Below the pieces are notes generated by a model, which made no database searches, had not been told where the DNA came from, and saw nothing but the letters and a program-made list of their open reading frames with translations. From Chloroflexota bacterium (lineage in GTDB: Bacteria; Chloroflexota; Anaerolineae; Anaerolineales; UBA11858), in contig DAOUWT010000081.1 of assembly GCA_030666985.1 (NCBI GenBank), positions 1-9,628 of the forward strand: a stretch of DNA of 9,628 bases, written 5' to 3'. Below, piece after piece: positions 6,947 to 9,628 of the stretch. Positions within the stretch are counted from its first letter, which is position 1. The number at the start of each line of letters is the position of its first letter. The translations under genes were made by a program, and so were the position numbers.

Positions 6947-7006
6947 GGAGCAGGGACTAGGAATCAGGAAACAGGGGATTAGGAAATCAGGGAACAGGAA
7001 AACAGG
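6947..7006. repeat. Short-period repeat (GGAATCA/GGAACA family), copy 1
   Basis: Directly after the glycosyltransferase stop codon the sequence is a degenerate run of 6-8 bp units such as AGGAATC, AGGAAAC, AGGAAATC, AGGGAAC and AGGAAAAC. It leads straight into the terminator stem at 7007. A second copy with the same arrangement is at 7971-8025, and a short inverted copy at 8135-8153. Confidence 0.75.
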
Positions 7007-7043
7007 AGAGCCGGGCGGGTAAAATCGTTCGGCTCTTTTTTTT
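7007..7043 (+). terminator. Intrinsic terminator of the scpB-rluB-glycosyltransferase cluster
   Basis: AGAGCCG (7007-7013) pairs with CGGCTCT (7030-7036). The stem continues inward to 12 bp, including three G-T(U) wobble pairs (7014/7029, 7015/7028, 7018/7025), around the loop GTAAAA. The closing T's merge into an 8-nt T tract (7036-7043). It lies 60 bp past the stop codon at 6946. Confidence 0.92.
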
Positions 7044-7046
7044 CCA

Positions 7047-7076
7047 TGATATAATCAGACTGTAACCTGATTGTAT
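7047..7076 (+). promoter_or_regulatory. Promoter and candidate operator of the toxin-antitoxin module
   Basis: TGATATAAT (7047-7055) is an extended -10 with a perfect TATAAT, only 4 nt after the preceding terminator's T tract. Transcription would start near 7062. An inverted repeat, ATATAATCAG (7049-7058) against CTGATTGTAT (7067-7076), matches at 9 of 10 positions with 8 nt between arms. It covers the -10 and the start point. That placement suits an operator for repression, as in many autoregulated toxin-antitoxin operons; binding itself is inferred. No clear -35 was seen. Confidence 0.55.
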
Positions 7077-7085
7077 TTTGAATTG

Positions 7086-7092
7086 AAAAGGA
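7086..7092 (+). promoter_or_regulatory. Shine-Dalgarno site choosing the third of three tandem ATGs
   Basis: AAAAGGA ends 1 nt before the ATG at 7094, 4 nt before that at 7097 and 7 nt before that at 7100. The spacing fits the third ATG best. The three candidates differ by only one or two residues. Confidence 0.65.
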
Positions 7093-7099
7093 AATGATG

Positions 7100-7393
7100 A
7101 TGACTCTAGCCTTAAAAACCGACCTTAGAGACTATAGGAGCAGCGCTGTCCGTAATGTGGTTTCTTTTGCATTAACATCCGCGTCTGTCCAAGCAAATCA
7201 ACGTTTTAAATACTATAAAACTCTTTGCCAAGAATTTGAACAAGAATTTAGCCTAAATTCCGATGAGTTCATGCAAAAATTCGAGAGTGGCGAGCTCGGC
7301 GATGAGCGAGAATATTTCGATTGGTACGCCGCCAAGCGTGGTTTGGATATTTGGCACGCGAGACGAGAAATTTTATCTGGGGTGTCTGTGTGA
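7100..7393 (+). CDS. Antitoxin-like small acidic protein (partner of DUF6516/TumE-like toxin)
   Basis: The 97-residue protein (99 if the first of three tandem ATGs is used) has no signal peptide or membrane helix. Its second half is helical and highly charged, with QEFEQEFSLNSDEFMQKFESGELGD (about 44-68) and then EYFDWYAAKRGLDIWHARREIL. The KFESGELGD...FDWYAAKRGL pattern matches what I remember of small proteins encoded beside DUF6516 toxins in cyanobacteria, Chloroflexota and archaea. By position and coupling it is the likely antitoxin. No helix-turn-helix or ribbon-helix-helix domain is evident, so whether it represses its own promoter is open. The gene ends in a 4-nt GTGA overlap with the toxin gene. 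The module is visibly more AT-rich than the flanking genes, consistent with acquisition by transfer. Confidence 0.75.
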   Translation: MTLALKTDLRDYRSSAVRNVVSFALTSASVQANQRFKYYKTLCQEFEQEFSLNSDEFMQKFESGELGDEREYFDWYAAKRGLDIWHARREILSGVSV

Positions 7394-7779
7394 ACACTCG
7401 CGAGTACTTTAAATATCTTCAAGAAGTAGTTTTAGATGCTCCACACGTGATTCAATCCAATTTGAATTTTGATGAAATCTCTCAAAGCGAGTGCTATATC
7501 AAAGGTACGCTCATTCTTATCGGAGAAGTCAAATTGCATGTCGCGGAATATGTTGTCACAGAACCTGATGTTCAACGCCTAAAATATCGTTATCATCTCC
7601 AAGCCTTTGATAATGAGTTTTTGGCACGTTGGGATAATGCCCCGCATCATCGCGATGTAAAAACACATCCATTTCATTTGCATCTTCCTCCATCTCAAGT
7701 GAAATCTTCACCTGAGATGAGTATTAAGCAAGTTTTATTTGCAGTTCTCCCTTTTTTAGATATTGATAGTACCGCATAA
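7390..7779 (+). CDS. DUF6516/TumE-like toxin of a type II-style toxin-antitoxin pair
   Basis: The 129-residue product begins at a GTG overlapping the upstream stop as GTGA, typical of translational coupling. The frame stays open upstream to 7321, but that part reads out of frame through the antitoxin gene. The core has VKLHVAEYVV (about 47-56), YRYH (66-69), RWDNAPHH (80-87) and KTHPFHLH (91-98). This conserved His/Asp-rich signature fits the DUF6516 family, annotated in current databases as TumE-like toxins. The clustered histidines suggest a metal- or nucleic-acid-binding active site, but the activity is not deducible from sequence alone. The gene is followed by a palindromic repeat and, at 8026, by a terminator. 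Confidence 0.78.
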   Translation: MNTREYFKYLQEVVLDAPHVIQSNLNFDEISQSECYIKGTLILIGEVKLHVAEYVVTEPDVQRLKYRYHLQAFDNEFLARWDNAPHHRDVKTHPFHLHLPPSQVKSSPEMSIKQVLFAVLPFLDIDSTA

Positions 7780-7845
7780 AACATAGCCCTTTACGTACCT
7801 TCTCAAAAAATGATCAAAGCTGTACTGGTGAGTGTGGAACTAATC

Positions 7846-7937
7846 ATGTCATTTCGACGAGGGATGAGGAGAAATCTTTTGAGCAGTCTATCATTCACTC
7901 GCGATAGAAAGATTTCTCACTCCGCTCGAAATGACAT
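7846..7937. repeat. 92-bp palindromic repeat element (GTCATTTCGA type)
   Basis: The ends are perfect 12-bp inverted repeats, ATGTCATTTCGA (7846-7857) and TCGAAATGACAT (7926-7937). Further arms are GAGAAATCTT (7869-7878) with AAGATTTCTC (7909-7918), and TCTATC (7887-7892) with GATAGA (7903-7908). Most of the element can fold into one long imperfect hairpin. It resembles the dispersed GTCATTTCGA...GAGAAATCT repeats found between genes in many bacteria. It has no coding capacity. An 11-bp direct repeat, TGAGTGTGGAA, lies outside it on both sides (7829-7839, 7959-7969). Confidence 0.85.
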
Positions 7938-7970
7938 AATCTCTTAGCTTAATGACATTGAGTGTGGAAT

Positions 7971-8025
7971 AGGGAACAGGTGATCAGGAATCTGGTGATC
8001 AGGGATCAGGGGAACAGGAATCAGG
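7971..8025. repeat. Short-period repeat (GGAATCA/GGAACA family), copy 2
   Basis: This is a degenerate run of CAGG-containing units, including GGTGATCAGG twice at a 15-bp distance (7979, 7994). It ends in GGAACAGGAATCAGG immediately before the second terminator. With that terminator it repeats the 6947-7043 block almost base for base over the last 50 nt. Confidence 0.75.
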
Positions 8026-8060
8026 AGAGCCGAGCGAGTGAAATCGTTCGGCTCTTTTTT
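8026..8060 (+). terminator. Intrinsic terminator downstream of the toxin-antitoxin module
   Basis: AGAGCCGA (8026-8033) pairs with TCGGCTCT (8048-8055). A G-T wobble (8034/8047) and CGA/TCG extend the stem to 12 bp around the loop GTGAAA, and six T's follow (8055-8060). It is a near copy of the terminator at 7007-7043. Where the two differ in the stem, pairing is kept (A-T here, G-T there). Confidence 0.9.
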
Positions 8061-8091
8061 GTTGGAGGTGCAGGGCAATCGTCCAGGGAGT

Positions 8092-8134
8092 GGAGCGGGA
8101 ACGCGGTTACTCGGAGTAATCGCGTTCCTGCTCC
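8092..8134. repeat. 20-bp hairpin with 3-nt loop, no T tract
   Basis: GGAGC, GGAACGCG and TTACT (8092-8111) pair fully with AGTAA, CGCGTTCC and GCTCC (8115-8134) around the loop CGG. The only non-Watson-Crick pairs are G-T wobbles at 8097/8129 and 8106/8120. No T run follows on either strand, so it is not an ordinary terminator. It looks like a REP-type palindrome or an RNA-level stem. Confidence 0.8.
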
Positions 8135-8153
8135 CCGATTCCTGATACCTAAT
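8135..8153. repeat. Inverted copy of the GGAATCA-type repeat
   Basis: Read on the minus strand, this segment gives GATTAGGTATCAGGAATC, the same words as the short-period repeat at 6947-7006 (which has GATTAGGAAATCAGG). It lies opposite in orientation to the copy at 7971-8025, so the second terminator and the 20-bp hairpin lie between inverted copies of one repeat family. Confidence 0.6.
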
Positions 8154-8197
8154 CACACATTTTATTATTTTTATCACCAGAAGGAAGAAAACCCCCG

Positions 8198-8206
8198 TGG
8201 TATAAT
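8198..8206 (+). promoter_or_regulatory. Candidate sucC promoter, extended -10
   Basis: TGGTATAAT has a perfect TATAAT (8201-8206) and the TG extension. Transcription would start near 8213 and leave a leader of about 104 nt before sucC. No recognisable -35 hexamer lies 16-18 bp upstream. The location between the preceding terminator and sucC supports the call. Confidence 0.6.
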
Positions 8207-8227
8207 TTCTCCGCATTTTGGGAAACG

Positions 8228-8259
8228 AACTTGGTTGAGAGCAATCCATCAACCAAGTT
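8228..8259 (+). promoter_or_regulatory. Hairpin in the sucC 5' leader
   Basis: AACTTGGTTGA (8228-8238) is perfectly complementary to TCAACCAAGTT (8249-8259), an 11-bp stem with a 10-nt loop. A smaller stem follows at 8264-8275 (GGTC/GACC). Both fall between the predicted transcription start and the sucC ribosome binding site. No T tract follows, so attenuation is not evident; an effect on mRNA stability or translation is possible. It matches no riboswitch class that I recognise. Confidence 0.55.
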
Positions 8260-8316
8260 TCATGGTCTTTAGACCCTTCGTCATAGATACGAACTAGAAT
8301 GGGAGAAAGATTTATT

Positions 8317-9444
8317 ATGAAATTACATGAATATATATCAAAACGAGTGTTCGCCAAATATGGCGTCACTATTCCCAAGGGAGAAGTAGCAACCACGCCC
8401 TCCGAAGCGAAGAAGATCGCAGAAAAATTAGGGGGGCGTGTGGTCGTTAAATCGCAGGTACTCGTGGGGGGACGCGGCAAGGCGGGGGGCATCCATCTGG
8501 CAGAATCCCCCGCAGAGGCTACAGAACACGCCTTCAACATCCTGGGCATGGAGATCAAAGGCCTGCCGGTGCGGAAAGTTCTCATAGATGAAGCAGCAGA
8601 CATCAAAAGCGAGATTTACCTGGGTATCACCAACGACCGCGCGGCCCGGAAACCTGTTATGATGGCTTCGGCGGCAGGCGGGATCGATATTGAAGAAGTG
8701 GCTCACAAAACCCCCGAAAAAATCATCAAGGTTCATATTGACCCCCTAATGGGCTTGCAAAATTACCAGGCCCGAGACCTGGCAGCCAAGATCGATCTTC
8801 CACGTGAGCTGTGGCGCGGATTTGGGAAAACTGCCTGCGGGCTTTGGAAGGCTTATGTAGAAAGCGATGCTACCCTGGCAGAAATCAATCCCTTGGTTAT
8901 CACTGCTGAAAATAGGCTTTTGGCCGTGGACGGCAAAATGGTCTTAGATGACAATGCCCTTTTCCGCCACCCAGACCTGGCCGAGATGCGCGACCTTGAC
9001 CTTGAGGCAGAGGCCGAAATCGAGGCCCGAGAACACGGGCTGTCTTATATCAAACTTGATGGCAACATCGGCTGCATGGTCAACGGGGCTGGGCTGGCTA
9101 TGACCACTATGGACATTATAAAATTATTCGGCGGCAGCCCGGCAAATTTCTTAGATATTGGAGGCGGGGCCAACGCCGAAAAAGTCGCTGTTGCCTTGCG
9201 CATCATTCTCTCTGACCCCAGCGTGAAGGCCGTTCTCTTCAATATTTTTGGGGGCATCACCCGCTGTGATCTGGTAGCCCAGGGAATTCTGGACGCTCTG
9301 GAAGAAGTGGAAACCGATGTCCCCATGGTAGTTCGTCTGGTAGGCACAAACGCCAAAGAAGGACGCCAGTTATTGGCCAATGCCGACATGGAAACCGCAG
9401 AGACCTTGGCAGATGCAGCCCAGAAAGCGGTAGCCGCAGCCTGA
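8317..9444 (+). CDS. sucC: Succinate-CoA ligase (ADP-forming), beta subunit
   Basis: The 375-residue product is the beta chain of succinyl-CoA synthetase, which interconverts succinyl-CoA and succinate with substrate-level phosphorylation in the TCA cycle. It opens with the family's MKLHEYISKRVFAKYGV. The ATP-grasp nucleotide site includes K45 and GGRGKAGG (51-58). The metal-binding pair is N191 (in EINPLV) and D205 (in VDGK). The succinate/CoA-ligase part shows GNIGCMVNGAGLAM (N256) and NIFGGITRCD (from 309). Length is slightly below the 388 of E. coli, and nothing essential appears to be missing. The ATG at 8317 is preferred over the in-frame ATG at 8299. It matches the family N-terminus, and GGGAG (8301-8305) lies upstream as a ribosome binding site. 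sucD, normally the next gene, is not recognisable in the remaining 184 bases. Confidence 0.96.
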   Translation: MKLHEYISKRVFAKYGVTIPKGEVATTPSEAKKIAEKLGGRVVVKSQVLVGGRGKAGGIHLAESPAEATEHAFNILGMEIKGLPVRKVLIDEAADIKSEIYLGITNDRAARKPVMMASAAGGIDIEEVAHKTPEKIIKVHIDPLMGLQNYQARDLAAKIDLPRELWRGFGKTACGLWKAYVESDATLAEINPLVITAENRLLAVDGKMVLDDNALFRHPDLAEMRDLDLEAEAEIEAREHGLSYIKLDGNIGCMVNGAGLAMTTMDIIKLFGGSPANFLDIGGGANAEKVAVALRIILSDPSVKAVLFNIFGGITRCDLVAQGILDALEEVETDVPMVVRLVGTNAKEGRQLLANADMETAETLADAAQKAVAAA

Positions 9445-9628
9445 GAAGCTGTACACAGTTAACTTTCTGGGGATGATTCGTTTTGTAACCTTTCACTCTT
9501 CGTTGGAGATTGGCGGGGACGCAAGCGGCTGAGGGGAGGAAAAACCTCGCCCCCGCGCAGATACCAACCCCCCCGGGTTTTCCCCGCTTGGGGGGGGGGT
9601 CTTCCGCCCCCCCCCCCCCCCCCCCCCC
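9445..9628. other. Non-coding tail ending in poly-C, no gene seen
   Basis: After the sucC stop there is no SucD-like start; the longest sensible frame from the ATG at 9474 closes after 19 codons. From about 9560 the sequence is runs of C and G, and the last 22 bases are all C (9607-9628). This is probably an assembly or sequencing artefact, so nothing should be inferred from it. Confidence 0.7.

Noticed and set aside
8092..8134. Hairpin as an intrinsic terminator
   Set aside because: No T tract follows on either strand, and a good terminator lies 32 bp upstream.
7962..8297. Rightward 111-codon open frame upstream of sucC
   Set aside because: It is made of the short-period repeat, the terminator and the palindrome, and crosses a strong terminator; not a credible gene.
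7944..8606. Leftward 220-codon open frame across the sucC start
   Set aside because: It runs through repeats, a terminator, a hairpin and the antisense of sucC, and its product shows no recognisable domain.
9445..9628. Start of sucD after sucC
   Set aside because: No frame shows the SucD N-terminal nucleotide-binding pattern, and the sequence turns into homopolymers before a gene could be read.
9560..9628. Poly-C/poly-G tract as a biological feature such as a phase-variation tract or telomere-like end
   Set aside because: Long homopolymers at both extreme ends of the window are more simply explained as assembly or sequencing error.

Overview
The window looks like a bacterial chromosome fragment, most likely from an uncultured Chloroflexota lineage (Anaerolineae-like). 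That placement is an inference. It rests on the gene repertoire (a GT-C transferase of the Agl23/TIGR03663 type fused to an NHL propeller, a G5/propeller lipoprotein, ScpB, an RsuA-family pseudouridine synthase, SucC) and on the many short tandem repeats between genes. No rRNA, tRNA, CRISPR array or transposase gene was found. Both outer ends (about 1-60 and 9560-9628) decay into G or C homopolymers and look like assembly edges.

Layout. Positions 1-186 are GC-rich, low-complexity sequence with an inverted repeat and a short tandem repeat. A leftward gene (187-1815) encodes a secreted lipoprotein with DUF348/G5-like N-terminal domains and a C-terminal beta-propeller. A 225-bp divergent region (1816-2040) holds two tandem-repeat arrays and facing candidate promoters. 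A rightward cluster follows: scpB (2041-2640), an RluB/RsuA-type pseudouridine synthase (2721-3428) and a 1153-residue membrane glycosyltransferase with six NHL repeats (3485-6946). It ends at a strong intrinsic terminator (7007-7043). Next is an AT-richer two-gene module (7100-7779): a small acidic antitoxin-like protein, then a DUF6516/TumE-like toxin overlapping it by 4 nt. A second, nearly identical terminator follows at 8026-8060. The 8061-8316 stretch has a 20-bp hairpin, an extended -10 promoter and a structured leader. It feeds sucC (8317-9444), the ADP-forming succinyl-CoA synthetase beta subunit. sucD is not visible before the window ends.

How the parts relate. scpB and the pseudouridine synthase are housekeeping genes (chromosome condensation, ribosome maturation). 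The transferase and lipoprotein act at the cell surface. The toxin-antitoxin module sits between two copies of the same repeat-plus-terminator block, so it has the form of a removable cassette. The most unusual theme is the intergenic DNA. Nearly every gap contains its own short-period repeat family, often with inverted copies that can fold back, and one palindromic repeat cluster lies in frame inside the glycosyltransferase gene.
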